Positions 52,028 through 61,643 are shown, numbered from the stretch's first letter. The stretch: 64,000 bases of DNA from Methyloversatilis discipulorum (GCF_018780585.1 NZ_JADMJL010000019.1:116780-180779); one strand, 5' to 3'. The notes: generated by a model from the sequence alone, not told the origin. Numbers and translations: made by a program.

Positions 52028-53530
52028 ATGAGCTACGAACTTCTCGCCGCAGTCGACCTCGGATCCAACAGTTTCCGGCTCCAGGTAGCGCGGGTGATCG
52101 ATGACCAGATCTACCCGCTCGACGGCGTGAAGGAAACCGTCCGCCTGGCGGCCGGTCTGGGGCACGGCAAGTTGCTCGACGGGGCGTCGCAGCTCAGGGG
52201 TCTGGAGGCACTGTCCCGTTTCAACGAGCGTCTGCGCGGCTTCGCGCCAGACCAGGTGCGCGCGGTGGCCACCAACACGCTGCGGGTGGCGAAGAACGCG
52301 CCGCAGTTCCTGCCGCAGGCCGAGGCGGCGCTGGGCTTCCCGATCGAGGTGATCGCCGGGCGTGAGGAGGCGCGGCTGATCTACGTCGGCGTTGCCCACA
52401 CGCTGCCCAATCCTTCCAGTCAGCAACTGGTGGTCGATATCGGTGGCGGCTCGACCGAGTTCATCATCGGTCGCAGCTTCGAGCCGATGGCGCTCGAATC
52501 CCTCTACATGGGCTGCGTCGCCTTCAGCCTGCGCTATTTTCCCGATGGCCGCATGGACAAGAAGTCGCTGCGCGAGGCCGAACTGGCGGCGCGGCGCGAA
52601 CTTGAAACCATCGAGCATGACTACCGTTCGCTCGGCTGGGACGAGGCGGTGGGTTCCAGCGGCACTGCGCGCGCGCTGCTCGACATCATGGAACTGAACG
52701 GCTGGTGCCAGGGCGCGCTGACGCGCGAAGGCATGGACAAGCTGCGTTCGCTGCTGCTGCGCGTCGGTGACGTGAATCGTCTCGGCGTGGCCGGGCTCCG
52801 TCCGGACCGTCTGCCAGTGCTGGCGGGCGGTTTTGCCATCATGTCGGCGGTGTTCGACGCCTTCCGACTCGAACGCATGAGTTTCTCCGAGGGGGCGCTG
52901 CGGCTGGGCGTGCTGTACGACCTGCTCGGGCGCTATCACCATCGTGACCTGCGCGATGCGACGGTGCTGCAGTTCGTGCGCCGCTACCAGGTGGACCAGC
53001 GGCAGGCCGATCGTGTCCACGCCACCGCGCTCAAGCTCTACCGGCAGCTTGAGCCGGACGCCGGCGACGATCATCCGGATCTGCACCTGCTGAGCTGGGC
53101 GGCGCGCCTGCACGAACTGGGCATTTCGGTGGCGCACGCCGGCTATCACAAGCACAGCGCCTACATCGTCGGCAACGCCGACATGCCGGGCTTCTCGCGC
53201 ATGGACCAGGCGCGACTCGCGCGGCTGGTGCTGGCGCACCGCGGCAAACTGGAGAAGGTGAATTCCGCCGCCGCCGACCTGCGCGACTGGCCGCTCATCC
53301 TTTGTCTGCGGCTGGCCGTGCTGCTGCATCGCAGCCGCGACGACTACGACGAACTGCCGCTGCGCCTCGACCGCAGTGGCGCGGGCTACGTCATGTCGGC
53401 TCGCGCCGAGTGGCTGTCGGCGTCACCGCTGACCGCCGCCAGCCTGCACGACGAACAGCGCCTGTGGGCGGCCATAGGCATCGAGCTGCGGCTGCGGCCG
53501 CAGCGCGGCAAAGGCCAGTCGGCCGCCTGA
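52028..53530 (+). CDS. ppx: exopolyphosphatase
   Basis: 500 residues. Ppx/GppA fold: AAVDLGSNSFRLQVARV, VRAVATNTLRVAKN, the ATPase-like VVDIGGGSTEFIIG and VGSSGTARALLDIM. The C-terminal HD-like domain contains LHLLSWAARLHELGISVAHAGYHKHSAYIV. It removes terminal phosphates from polyphosphate. ATG 52028 is chosen over the frame-open TTG upstream. Confidence 0.95.
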   Translation: MSYELLAAVDLGSNSFRLQVARVIDDQIYPLDGVKETVRLAAGLGHGKLLDGASQLRGLEALSRFNERLRGFAPDQVRAVATNTLRVAKNAPQFLPQAEAALGFPIEVIAGREEARLIYVGVAHTLPNPSSQQLVVDIGGGSTEFIIGRSFEPMALESLYMGCVAFSLRYFPDGRMDKKSLREAELAARRELETIEHDYRSLGWDEAVGSSGTARALLDIMELNGWCQGALTREGMDKLRSLLLRVGDVNRLGVAGLRPDRLPVLAGGFAIMSAVFDAFRLERMSFSEGALRLGVLYDLLGRYHHRDLRDATVLQFVRRYQVDQRQADRVHATALKLYRQLEPDAGDDHPDLHLLSWAARLHELGISVAHAGYHKHSAYIVGNADMPGFSRMDQARLARLVLAHRGKLEKVNSAAADLRDWPLILCLRLAVLLHRSRDDYDELPLRLDRSGAGYVMSARAEWLSASPLTAASLHDEQRLWAAIGIELRLRPQRGKGQSAA

Positions 53531-53538
53531 ACGCAAGC

Positions 53539-54660
53539 ATGGGCGTCCCGACGATCGCGTTCGAGATGTCCGGGCAGTTGCGCATTGCCGTGCTTGCCGG
53601 CGACTGGACGCTGACAGGACTGGAAGGGCGCCTCGACGCCTTGCGTGCGCAACTTGCCGCGGCCGAAGCAGGTGAGATCGAGAGCTGGAATCTCGCCGCC
53701 GTGAGCCGTCTAGATTCGCTCGGCGCCAGCGTGCTGTGGCGCGGCTGGGGCGACCGGCTGCCTGAGCGGCTGGAGGCTGATCCGCGCACGCGCAGGATGC
53801 TGGAATCGGCGGCGACGCTCGGAGTACGCCGCCGTGCCAGCGCACCGCAATCACGTTTCGGCGATTCGGTTGTCGCGCTCGGTCGCGTCGGCATCGCGCT
53901 GTGGCGGCAGCTGATCGGCATGATTGCGCTGACCGGCCAGATGTTGTTCGATCTCGCCGCCGCATTGCGTCGCCCGCACGACGCGCCGCTGCGCGAGCTG
54001 TCGGCCAATCTGTACAAGACCGGCGTGACGGCGCTGCCGATCACCGCGCTGGTGGGCTTCCTGATCGGCGTCGTGCTGTCCTACCTGTCGGCGCTGCAAC
54101 TGAAAACCTTCGGCGCCGACGTGTTCATCATCAACATCCTTGGCATCGGCATCGTGCGCGAACTGGGGCCGGTGCTGGTGGCGGTGCTGGTGGCCGGACG
54201 CTCCGGCTCTGCAATGACGGCGCAGCTCGGCGTGATGCGGGTGACCGAAGAGATCGACGCGCTGACCACGATGGGCGTGCCGGCCACGCTGCGGCTGGTG
54301 CTGCCCAAGGTGCTGGCGCTGCTCGCGGCGATGCCGCTGCTGGTGCTGTGGACCTCGTCGTCGGCGCTGTTCGGCGGCATGGTGGCGGCGTCGATACAGC
54401 TGGACATCAGCTACGGTTTCTTTCTCGAAACGCTGCCGCGCGTAGTGCCGATCGCCAATCTCTACATCGGCCTGGGCAAGGGCCTCGCTTTCGGGCTGGT
54501 GATCGCGCTGGTCGCCTGCCACTTCGGACTGACGGTCAAGCCGAACACCGAGAGTCTGTCGGCCAACACGACGCGTTCGGTGGTCAGTGCGATCACCTGC
54601 GTCATCCTGGTCGACGCGGTGTTCGCCATTGCCACGCGCCACATCGGCATGCCGACATGA
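53539..54660 (+). CDS. MlaE-type lipid ABC permease with N-terminal STAS-like domain
   Basis: 373 residues. Residues about 5-110 resemble a STAS domain (GDWTLTGLEGRLDALRAQL, VSRLDSLGASVLWRGWG). From about 125 follows a full MlaE/YrbE permease: LRELSANLYKTGVTALPITALVG, GIGIVRELGPVLVAVLVAGRSGSA and MRVTEEIDALTTMGV. In E. coli the STAS part is a separate protein, MlaB. First gene of a five-gene run, starting 8 bp after ppx. Confidence 0.9.
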   Translation: MGVPTIAFEMSGQLRIAVLAGDWTLTGLEGRLDALRAQLAAAEAGEIESWNLAAVSRLDSLGASVLWRGWGDRLPERLEADPRTRRMLESAATLGVRRRASAPQSRFGDSVVALGRVGIALWRQLIGMIALTGQMLFDLAAALRRPHDAPLRELSANLYKTGVTALPITALVGFLIGVVLSYLSALQLKTFGADVFIINILGIGIVRELGPVLVAVLVAGRSGSAMTAQLGVMRVTEEIDALTTMGVPATLRLVLPKVLALLAAMPLLVLWTSSSALFGGMVAASIQLDISYGFFLETLPRVVPIANLYIGLGKGLAFGLVIALVACHFGLTVKPNTESLSANTTRSVVSAITCVILVDAVFAIATRHIGMPT

Positions 54661-55427
54661 ACGACGCGGTCATCGACATCCGCGGGCTGGTCACGCGCTT
54701 CGGCAGCAATGTCGTGCATGACGGACTGGATCTCGCGCTGCCGGCCGGCGAGGTGCTCGCGCTGGTCGGCGGTTCGGGCAGCGGCAAGACCACGCTGCTG
54801 CGCCAGGTGATCGGCCTGCTGCGGCCGCAGCAGGGACAGATAAGGGTGTTCGGTCAGCCGCTCTTTTCCGGCGATGCGCTGGCCGACCGCCAGTTGCGAC
54901 GTCGTTTCGGCGTGCTGTTCCAGCAGGGTGCGCTGTTTTCCGCACTCAACGTGCTGGAGAACATCGCCTTTCCGCTGCGCGAACTGCGCTGGCTCGATCG
55001 CGATGCCATCAACGATCTGGTCATGATCAAGCTGGCCATGGTCGAACTGGAACCGCAGCATGCCTGGCTGATGCCGGCCGAACTGTCGGGCGGCATGGTC
55101 AAGCGGGTTGCACTGGCGCGCGCGCTGGCGCTCGAACCGGAGCTGCTCCTGCTCGACGAACCGACAGCCGGCCTCGATCCGGACCGCTCGGAGGCTTTTG
55201 TCACGCTGATCCGCCGCTTGCGTGATCAGCTTGGTCTGACCGTGGTGCTGGTGACCCACGATCTCGACACACTGGCTGCGCTGGCGACTCAGGTCGCCGT
55301 GCTCGGCGAGCGACGTATACTCGCTTACGGTCCACTTGATCACGTCATGAAACACGATCATCCCTTCATCCGCAGTTTCTTCTGTGCCGAACGCATGTCG
55401 CGCGTGCTCGCGCGCAGCGGGAGCTGA
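54657..55427 (+). CDS. MlaF-type ABC ATPase
   Basis: 256 residues. Walker A GGSGSGKTTLL, Q-loop VLFQQGALFSALNVLENIAFP, signature LSGGMVKRVALARAL and Walker B LLLLDEPTAGLDP, the pattern of the Mkl/MlaF group. It energises lipid movement across the envelope with the adjacent permease. ATGA overlap with the permease gene. Confidence 0.95.
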   Translation: MNDAVIDIRGLVTRFGSNVVHDGLDLALPAGEVLALVGGSGSGKTTLLRQVIGLLRPQQGQIRVFGQPLFSGDALADRQLRRRFGVLFQQGALFSALNVLENIAFPLRELRWLDRDAINDLVMIKLAMVELEPQHAWLMPAELSGGMVKRVALARALALEPELLLLDEPTAGLDPDRSEAFVTLIRRLRDQLGLTVVLVTHDLDTLAALATQVAVLGERRILAYGPLDHVMKHDHPFIRSFFCAERMSRVLARSGS

Positions 55428-55429
55428 TC

Positions 55430-56398
55430 ATGGAAAGCCGCGCCCACGCACTGGCTGCAGGTCTGTTCCTGCTACTGATGAGTGTCGCCGTCGGACTGGC
55501 CATCTGGTATCTGTCCAGCGGGGACGACGCCGGACAGGAGTACCTGCTGGTGACCACGGCCGATGTCGGTGGCTTGAGTCCGCAGGCACAGGTGCGCTAC
55601 CGCGGCATCCGTGTCGGCAAGGTGAGGGACATTTCCATCAACCCTGACAACCCGCGGGAAATTTACGTCCGCATCTCGATTCCGGCGCGTTATCCGGTGA
55701 CCGCAGGCACGCGTGCCGAGTTGGGCTATCTCGGCGTGACCGGTCTGGCGCTGATCGACATGACGGACGATGGCTCCGACCCGACGCCGCTGTCGCCGGA
55801 CGACGCGCGCATTCCGCTGCGTGGCTCGCAGTTCGGCGGGCTGGGCAACAAGGCCAGCGATACGATGGACGTGATGCGCCAGGTGCTGTTGCGGCTGCAT
55901 GTGCTGCTCGACGACCGCAATCTCGAACGCATAGGCGCGACGCTGGGCAGCCTGCAGTCGGCGACCGCGCACCTGGACCGGACGCTGGTCCATCTGCCAG
56001 GCGTCGCCGGCGATCTGCGCGAAACGCTGCAACGCGCTCAGGCAGTGCTCTCGGCTGAGAATATCGAACGCAGCGGGCGCATCCTCGGTCAGCTGGAGGC
56101 AGTGAGCGCCCAGGGCGCGCCGCTGGCGCAGGAACTGCGGACCGTGCTGGCATCGATGCAGCAGTTGTCATCGCGGCTCGATGCGCTGGCGGCGGGCATG
56201 GGGCAGCAGATCAACGGCGACACCTTGCCGCGGCTGCAGACGCTGCTCGACGAAGCGAACCGCGACGCCCGCCAGTTGCGACGTGTGCTGGGCGAGCTCG
56301 AGTCTTCGCCACAGATGCTGCTGCTCGGGCGCGAGACGCAACAGCCCGGGCCCGGCGAGCCCGGTTTCGATCCCGCCGCCGGCAGAGCGCGCGACTGA
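55430..56398 (+). CDS. MCE-domain (MlaD-like) protein
   Basis: 322 residues. One N-terminal membrane helix (LAAGLFLLLMSVAVGLAIWYL), one MCE domain (about 40-120, DVGGLSPQAQVRYRGIRVGKV, LGVTGLALIDM) and a long helical C-terminal part (about 150-300) with coiled-coil character, as in single-MCE needle proteins that bridge the periplasm. It binds lipid between the permease complex and an outer partner. It starts 2 bp after the ATPase gene. Confidence 0.93.
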   Translation: MESRAHALAAGLFLLLMSVAVGLAIWYLSSGDDAGQEYLLVTTADVGGLSPQAQVRYRGIRVGKVRDISINPDNPREIYVRISIPARYPVTAGTRAELGYLGVTGLALIDMTDDGSDPTPLSPDDARIPLRGSQFGGLGNKASDTMDVMRQVLLRLHVLLDDRNLERIGATLGSLQSATAHLDRTLVHLPGVAGDLRETLQRAQAVLSAENIERSGRILGQLEAVSAQGAPLAQELRTVLASMQQLSSRLDALAAGMGQQINGDTLPRLQTLLDEANRDARQLRRVLGELESSPQMLLLGRETQQPGPGEPGFDPAAGRARD

Positions 56399-56410
56399 GG
56401 AGCATCGGAG

Positions 56411-57001
56411 ATGAAAGCACTTTGGGCATGCGCGCTGCTGTCGATCACGCTGGCCGCTTGCGGGCCGCTGCTGCCGCGCTCGCCGACGCCCGAACTCCAC
56501 GATCTGGGCAGCCAGCGTACTGCGCGCCCGCTGGCGCGTGTGCCGGTGCTGACCGATGTGCATGCCCCCAATTGGCTGGACGGCACCGCCATCCACTATC
56601 GCCTCGCCTACGAGAGCGAAACACGTCGACGCAGTTACGCATTGAGCCGCTGGGCGGCTCCACCGGCCGAACTGCTGTCGGTCGCGCTGCGACGCATGCT
56701 GGATAGCCCGGGTGCGCCGTCGACCTGCCGTCTGGTGGTCGAGCTGGACGAGTTCATACAGGTGTTCGAGCAGCCGCAGGCGTCGGCAGCGCTGATATCC
56801 GGGGTCGTCACATTGGTCGGCGCCAACGGCAGGACCATCGTCGACCGCATGCGCTTCTCGCTGACCGAGAAGGCGACCGGCGCCGACGCGCCGTCCGGTG
56901 TTGCGGCGCTGTCGCGCGGCGTCGATGCGCTGGGGGTGCGGATCGCCGACTGGCTTGATCGGGCGGAGGCTGAAGGGCTGAGCAGGAGGTGTGAATCATG
57001 A
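56411..57001 (+). CDS. ABC-type transport auxiliary lipoprotein (PqiC/YmbA family)
   Basis: 196 residues. Lipobox ITLAAC (lipidated Cys17), then the ABC-auxiliary domain: LARVPVLTDVHAPNWLDGTAIHYRL, RWAAPPAELLSVALRRML and LVVELDEFIQVFEQPQASAA. PqiC-type lipoproteins cap MCE tunnels at the outer membrane. Its presence marks this as a Pqi-like or intermediate MCE system rather than a classic Mla set with MlaC/MlaA. Confidence 0.9.
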   Translation: MKALWACALLSITLAACGPLLPRSPTPELHDLGSQRTARPLARVPVLTDVHAPNWLDGTAIHYRLAYESETRRRSYALSRWAAPPAELLSVALRRMLDSPGAPSTCRLVVELDEFIQVFEQPQASAALISGVVTLVGANGRTIVDRMRFSLTEKATGADAPSGVAALSRGVDALGVRIADWLDRAEAEGLSRRCES

Positions 57002-57714
57002 ATCCGGGAAATGCAGCGCCACGCGACAACGGTCTGCTGCAGGCGGCATTGGATCAGGTCGCCGAGACGTGCTGGGCGCGCCTGCCGTGCGAGCGCGTCA
57101 CCATCATGCTGGCCGACGGCGAGGGGCACGACGCCGTGCTGGGCATTGCGGCCTGGCGTGGCGAACTGGCGCAGGAAGTGGTCAATGCGCGGGTGAGCAG
57201 CGGCAGTTCGGTGGCGGGTGAGGTGTTCGCCAGCGGCCGGGCGCGGCGTGTCATCGACGCCGACGCGCCGCAGGCGGGCGGCCGGGCGCGCGGCGAGGGC
57301 GGCAGCTTCATCTGCACGCCGCTGCCGCTCGACGGACGCATACTGGGCGTGATCAACGTGCGACGCGGTCGCGGTCAGCCGGCGTTCACGGAGGAGGAGG
57401 AGGGCATGCTGGACTGCCTCGCGCTGTTCGGCGGCAAGTCGGTGCAGACCGCGCAACTTGCCTTCCTGGTCAAATCGGAGTTCGCGCAGCGGGCGCTGCA
57501 GGGCGAGGAGGTGACGGCGCTGGCGGAAGCCTTCTCGCAAGGGGCGGCCCAGCCGGCGCAGGTGGCGCGCATGCTGGCGAAATCCTTCTATCGGGAAATG
57601 AAGGCGGCCGGTTTCGGCAACAACCAGATTGTCGGCGCGGCGGGCGAGATCATCGACCAGCTGTCTGCCAGTCTGCGCAAGCACGGCCAGCGCATGGAGC
57701 GCGGCCGGCAGTGA
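56998..57714 (+). CDS. GAF domain protein
   Basis: 238 residues. A GAF sensor domain covers about 15-165 (RVTIMLADGEGHDAVLGIAAW, SSGSSVAGEVFASGRARRVID, FICTPLPLDGRILGVINVRRG). The remaining 70 residues are helical with no output enzyme. It is the last gene of the MCE operon, with an ATGA overlap and a perfect AGGAGGT site. The ligand is unknown; the strict coupling suggests a role tied to lipid transport. Confidence 0.85.
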   Translation: MNPGNAAPRDNGLLQAALDQVAETCWARLPCERVTIMLADGEGHDAVLGIAAWRGELAQEVVNARVSSGSSVAGEVFASGRARRVIDADAPQAGGRARGEGGSFICTPLPLDGRILGVINVRRGRGQPAFTEEEEGMLDCLALFGGKSVQTAQLAFLVKSEFAQRALQGEEVTALAEAFSQGAAQPAQVARMLAKSFYREMKAAGFGNNQIVGAAGEIIDQLSASLRKHGQRMERGRQ

Positions 57715-57720
57715 ATCATC

Positions 57721-57742
57721 GGCGCCGGGGCTGGCCGGCGCC
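57721..57742. terminator. GC-rich hairpin between convergent genes
   Basis: GGCGCCGG and CCGGCGCC arms with a 6-nt loop, between the GAF gene and gcvH. There is no T-run, so it may be a weak or rho-assisted terminator. Confidence 0.4.
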
Positions 57743-57750
57743 GCGTCGCG

Positions 57751-58128
57751 TCAGCCGAGCGAGGCGCTGTAGGCGTCGGCGCTCAGCAGCTCGTCCAGTT
57801 CGGCCGCATTGTCCGGCTTGATGACGAACATCCAGGCGCCGTAGGGATCCTGATTGACCGATTCAGGCTGGTCGGCGACCGGGGCATTGACCGCGGTGAC
57901 CGTCCCCGACACCGGGGCGTGGATGTCGGAGGCCGACTTGACCGATTCGATCACCGCCATCGCCTCGGTACGGGCGACGGTGCGGCCGACATCGGGCAGC
58001 TGCAGAAAGACCACATCTCCGAGGGCATCCTGCGCGTGGTCGGTGATGCCGACCGTCACGGTGCCATCCTGTTCGACCCTGACCCATTCGTGTGTGTCGG
58101 TGTAGCGAAGATTGTCCGGATGATTCAT
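57751..58128 (-). CDS. gcvH: glycine cleavage system H protein
   Basis: 125 residues. Lipoyl-carrier protein shuttling the aminomethyl group in glycine cleavage. Motifs: RYTDTHEWVRVEQDGTVTVGI and the lipoylated Lys in IESVKSASDIHAPVSG. AGGAAACAGCA precedes the ATG. gcvT and gcvP are not adjacent, and I see no glycine riboswitch in the 80-bp leader. Confidence 0.96.
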   Translation of the reverse strand: MNHPDNLRYTDTHEWVRVEQDGTVTVGITDHAQDALGDVVFLQLPDVGRTVARTEAMAVIESVKSASDIHAPVSGTVTAVNAPVADQPESVNQDPYGAWMFVIKPDNAAELDELLSADAYSASLG

Positions 58129-58209
58129 TGCTGTTTCCTGGTGGGTTTGACCGGGCGAGATTGTAGCCGCGCAGGACCGTCAGCGGCCGCCTGCTAGAAT
58201 CCCAAAGTT

Positions 58210-59067
58210 ATGAATGCCGATCTGCACTGTCACTCCTGCCACTCCGACGGCGTACTGTCGCCGGCCGCGCTCGCCGCGCGCGCCGCGGCCAATGGCGTCG
58301 AACTGTGGTCGCTCACCGATCACGACAACCTGGGCGGACTCGACGAAGCGCGCGAGCAAGCGCGTGCGCTGGGCATGCGGTTCATCGACGGCGTCGAGAT
58401 CTCCGTCACCTGGCACGGCACCACCATCCACGTCGTCGGGCTCGGCATCGATCCGCGCCACGCGCCGCTGGAGCAGGGGCTGGCCAGCGTGCGCAGCGGC
58501 CGCGACGAGCGCGCATTGCGCATGGCCGATGCGCTGGAAGCGCTGGGCGTGCGCGACGCCTACGCCAACGCGATGCGCCATGCCGGCAATCCGTCGCTCG
58601 TCGGTCGGTCACACTTCGCACGCGTGCTGGTCGAGCAGGGCTATGCGCCGGACGTGCATGCGGTGTTCCGCGACTATCTGGTGCGCGGTCGCCCGGGCTA
58701 CATCGAACACCAATGGACGGCGCTGGAGCAGGCGGTGGCGTGGATACGCGGCGCTGGCGGCGTCGCTGTGGTCGCCCATCCGGGCCGCTATCGCATCTCC
58801 GGCGATCAGTTGCTGCGCCTGCTGAGCGACTTCCGCGATGCCGGAGGGCAGGCCATCGAAGTGGTGTCCGGTTCTCACGGCGAGGCCGAGGTCAGGCATT
58901 TCGCCCGGCTGGCCCGCGATTTCGGTTTCTACGCCTCGCGCGCGTCCGACTTCCATGCGCCGGACGAAAGTCCGATCGACCTTGGACGAGGCGCCCATCT
59001 GCCCGCCGGTGTCGAACCGGTGTGGCATGCGCCTGAGCTCGGTTCGCGTGCCGCCTGTCCGGCCTGA
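58210..59067 (+). CDS. rnm: PHP-domain 3',5'-nucleoside bisphosphate phosphatase / RNase AM type
   Basis: 285 residues. PHP metal motifs are MNADLHCHSCHSDGVLSP, LTDHDNLGG, GVEISVTW, VVAHPGRY and SRASDFHAPDE. It matches the YciV/Rnm group, which hydrolyses 3',5'-bisphosphonucleotides and trims RNA 5' ends. It precedes the yciO-type gene, as in many betaproteobacteria. Confidence 0.92.
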   Translation: MNADLHCHSCHSDGVLSPAALAARAAANGVELWSLTDHDNLGGLDEAREQARALGMRFIDGVEISVTWHGTTIHVVGLGIDPRHAPLEQGLASVRSGRDERALRMADALEALGVRDAYANAMRHAGNPSLVGRSHFARVLVEQGYAPDVHAVFRDYLVRGRPGYIEHQWTALEQAVAWIRGAGGVAVVAHPGRYRISGDQLLRLLSDFRDAGGQAIEVVSGSHGEAEVRHFARLARDFGFYASRASDFHAPDESPIDLGRGAHLPAGVEPVWHAPELGSRAACPA

Positions 59068-59103
59068 CGCCGCTTTTCCACACCCTTTGACGAATACATC
59101 CAC

Positions 59104-59730
59104 GTGGCACAGCTTTTCACCGTACATCCGGACAATCCGCAACCCCGTCTGATACGACACGCCGCCGACATCCTCCGGGATGGCGGGCTGGCGGCCATTC
59201 CGACCGACTGCGCCTGGTCGCTGGTCGGGCATGTGGGCGACGCCCGCGTGCTCGAGCGCATCCGCCGCATCCGTGACGTGGACGTGCATCACCACTTCAC
59301 GATGATGTGCCGTGATCTGTCGGACATCGCCAACCTCGCCAAGGTCGATAACGCTCAGTTCCGGCTTCTGAAGAGTGCGACGCCGGGGCCCTATACCTTC
59401 ATTCTGGAGGCGACGCGGGAGCTGCCGCGGCGCATTCTGCATCCGAAGCGCAAGACGATAGGCCTGCGGGTGCCGGACCATCCGGTCGTGTCGGCACTGC
59501 TGGAGGCGCTGGGCGAACCGCTGCTCGGCTCGACCTTGCTGCTGCCGGGCGAGGAGCTTCCGCTGACCGACGCCGAGGACATCCGCGAGCGCCTGCAGCA
59601 CGAGCTCGATCTGGTGATCGACGCCGGTCACTGCGGAACGCAACCGACCTCGGTGATCGACCTGTCGTCGGGCACGCCCGAACTGGTACGCGCCGGCGCG
59701 GGCGACGTCGCGCGCTTCGGCCTGGACTGA
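59104..59730 (+). CDS. YciO/YrdC/Sua5-family protein
   Basis: 208 residues from a GTG. YrdC fold: LRDGGLAAIPTDCAWSL, RIRRIRDVDVHHHFTMMCRDLS, PGPYTFILEATRELPRR and LGLRVPDHPV-type text (IGLRVPDHPVVSALLE). YciO relatives of the tRNA threonylcarbamoyl-AMP synthase have weak or unknown activity. It lies between rnm and the site-2 protease gene. Confidence 0.9.
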   Translation: MAQLFTVHPDNPQPRLIRHAADILRDGGLAAIPTDCAWSLVGHVGDARVLERIRRIRDVDVHHHFTMMCRDLSDIANLAKVDNAQFRLLKSATPGPYTFILEATRELPRRILHPKRKTIGLRVPDHPVVSALLEALGEPLLGSTLLLPGEELPLTDAEDIRERLQHELDLVIDAGHCGTQPTSVIDLSSGTPELVRAGAGDVARFGLD

Positions 59731-59765
59731 CGTGCCGGCCGCGTTCTGCTAGCATCCGCCCGCCT

Positions 59766-60422
59766 ATGGACGAAAGCATTGCACGCTTGGCGGTCATCGT
59801 GCTGCCGGTCGTGCTTGCCATTACGCTGCACGAGGCGGCCCACGGATACGCCGCACTGATGAAGGGGGACCCGACCGCGCATCTGGCCGGCCGGATTACC
59901 GCCAACCCCTTGAAGCACATCGATCCGGTCGGCACGATACTGGTGCCGCTGGTCATGTATTTCGTCGGCGCGATGGCGGGTCACGAGGGCCTGCTGTTCG
60001 GCTGGGCCAAGCCGGTGCCGGTCGATTTCTCGCGGCTGCGTCGCCCGAAGCAGGACATGTTCTGGGTTGCGGCAGCCGGTCCGGCCGCCAATCTGGTGAT
60101 GGCACTGGGCTGGGGGCTGGCAATGAAGCTGGCACTCGGCATGCCCGGTCACTACTTTGCCGAGCCGCTGCTGCTGATGGCCAAGGCCGGCATACTGATC
60201 AATCTGGTGCTGATGGTGCTGAACCTTCTGCCCATACCGCCGCTCGACGGCGGACGCATCATGGTGAGCCTGCTGCCGCGCGGTCCGTCCATGGTGTTCG
60301 CGCGCATCGAGCCTTACGGCATGTTCATCCTGATCGCGCTGCTGGTGTCGCACGTACTCGACGACATCCTGCGTCCGCTGCTCGTACTGGCGAACGCGCT
60401 GCTGATGTCCCTGCTTTTCTGA
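59766..60422 (+). CDS. site-2 protease family membrane metallopeptidase
   Basis: 218 residues. Zinc motif HEAAH in the first helix (VLAITLHEAAHGYAALMKGD) and the third ligand in NLLPIPPLDGGRI; FWVAAAGPAANLVMALG is also typical. Five to six membrane helices, no PDZ domain (the compact YwhC/M50 group). Substrate unknown. It precedes trpS by 18 bp, a conserved arrangement in this bacterial class. Confidence 0.92.
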   Translation: MDESIARLAVIVLPVVLAITLHEAAHGYAALMKGDPTAHLAGRITANPLKHIDPVGTILVPLVMYFVGAMAGHEGLLFGWAKPVPVDFSRLRRPKQDMFWVAAAGPAANLVMALGWGLAMKLALGMPGHYFAEPLLLMAKAGILINLVLMVLNLLPIPPLDGGRIMVSLLPRGPSMVFARIEPYGMFILIALLVSHVLDDILRPLLVLANALLMSLLF

Positions 60423-60440
60423 ACCGGATGAATCGATAAC

Positions 60441-61643
60441 ATGTACGCAGAACGCGTTCTTTCCGGCATGCGCCCCACCGGTCGCCTGCATCTTGGTCAC
60501 TACCACGGCGTGCTGAAGAACTGGGTCAAGCTGCAGCACGAATACCCCTGTCTGTTCTTCGTTGCCGACTGGCATGCGCTGACCACCAATTACGAAGACA
60601 CGCAGGTGATCGAGCGCAGCGTGTGGGACATGCTGATCGACTGGCTTGCCGCGGGTGTCGATCCCAACCAGGCGACGCTGTTCATCCAGTCGCGGGTGCC
60701 GGAGCACGCCGAACTGCATCTGCTGCTGTCGATGATGTGTCCGCTCGGCTGGCTGGAACGGGTGCCGACCTACAAGGACCAGCAGGAAAAGCTGGCCGAC
60801 AAGGATCTGGCGACCTACGGCTTCCTCGGCTATCCGTTGCTGCAGTCGGCCGATATCCTGATCTACCGCGCCAATCTGGTGCCGGTGGGCGAGGACCAGG
60901 TGCCGCACGTCGAACTGACGCGCGAGGTGGCCCGTCGCTTCAACCATCTGTACGGCCGCGAGCCCGGTTTCGAGGACAAGGCGCGTGAGGCGGTGAAGAA
61001 GCTGGGCGGCAAGCGCGGCAAGCTGTACGAGGAACTGCGCCGCCTGTACCAGCAGGAAGGCAAGGAAGACGCGCTGGCGCAGGGCAAGGCGCTGCTAGAG
61101 GAGGCGCAGAGCCTGAGTCTGGGCGACCGCGAGCGTCTGTACGGCTATCTGGAAGGCGGCGGCAAGATGATCCTGGCCGAGCCGGGCGCACTGCTGACCG
61201 AGGCGGCCCGCATGCCGGGTCTGGACGGGCAGAAGATGTCCAAGTCCTACAACAACACGCTGATGCTGCGTGAAGAACCCGAGGTCGTCACCAAGAAGAT
61301 CCGCGGCATGATGACCGATACCCAGCGCGTGCGTCGTACCGATCCGGGTGATCCGGACCGCTGCCCGGTGTGGCAGTTCCATGTGATCTACTCGGACGAC
61401 TCGGTCAAGCAGTGGGTACAGGAAGGTTGCCGCTCGGCCGGCATCGGTTGCCTGGAGTGCAAGCAGCCGGTGATCGACGCGGTGCTGAAGGAACAGGCGC
61501 CGATCCACGAGCGCGCGAAGCAGTACGAGGAAGATCCGATGCTGTTGCGCAACATCGTCGCCGATGGCTGCGAACGGGCGCGCAAGCTGGCGTCGGAAAC
61601 GATGCGCGACGTGCGCGAGGCCATGGGCCTGAACTACGCCTGA
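60441..61643 (+). CDS. trpS: tryptophanyl-tRNA synthetase
   Basis: 400 residues, class I synthetase. The HIGH-type motif is GRLHLGHYHG (about 13-22) and the KMSKS motif is GQKMSKSYNN (about 258-267). It has a charged insert (KKLGGKRGKLYEELRRLYQQ) between these, making it longer than E. coli TrpS. Its stop overlaps the scpA ATG (TGATG). Confidence 0.96.
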   Translation: MYAERVLSGMRPTGRLHLGHYHGVLKNWVKLQHEYPCLFFVADWHALTTNYEDTQVIERSVWDMLIDWLAAGVDPNQATLFIQSRVPEHAELHLLLSMMCPLGWLERVPTYKDQQEKLADKDLATYGFLGYPLLQSADILIYRANLVPVGEDQVPHVELTREVARRFNHLYGREPGFEDKAREAVKKLGGKRGKLYEELRRLYQQEGKEDALAQGKALLEEAQSLSLGDRERLYGYLEGGGKMILAEPGALLTEAARMPGLDGQKMSKSYNNTLMLREEPEVVTKKIRGMMTDTQRVRRTDPGDPDRCPVWQFHVIYSDDSVKQWVQEGCRSAGIGCLECKQPVIDAVLKEQAPIHERAKQYEEDPMLLRNIVADGCERARKLASETMRDVREAMGLNYA

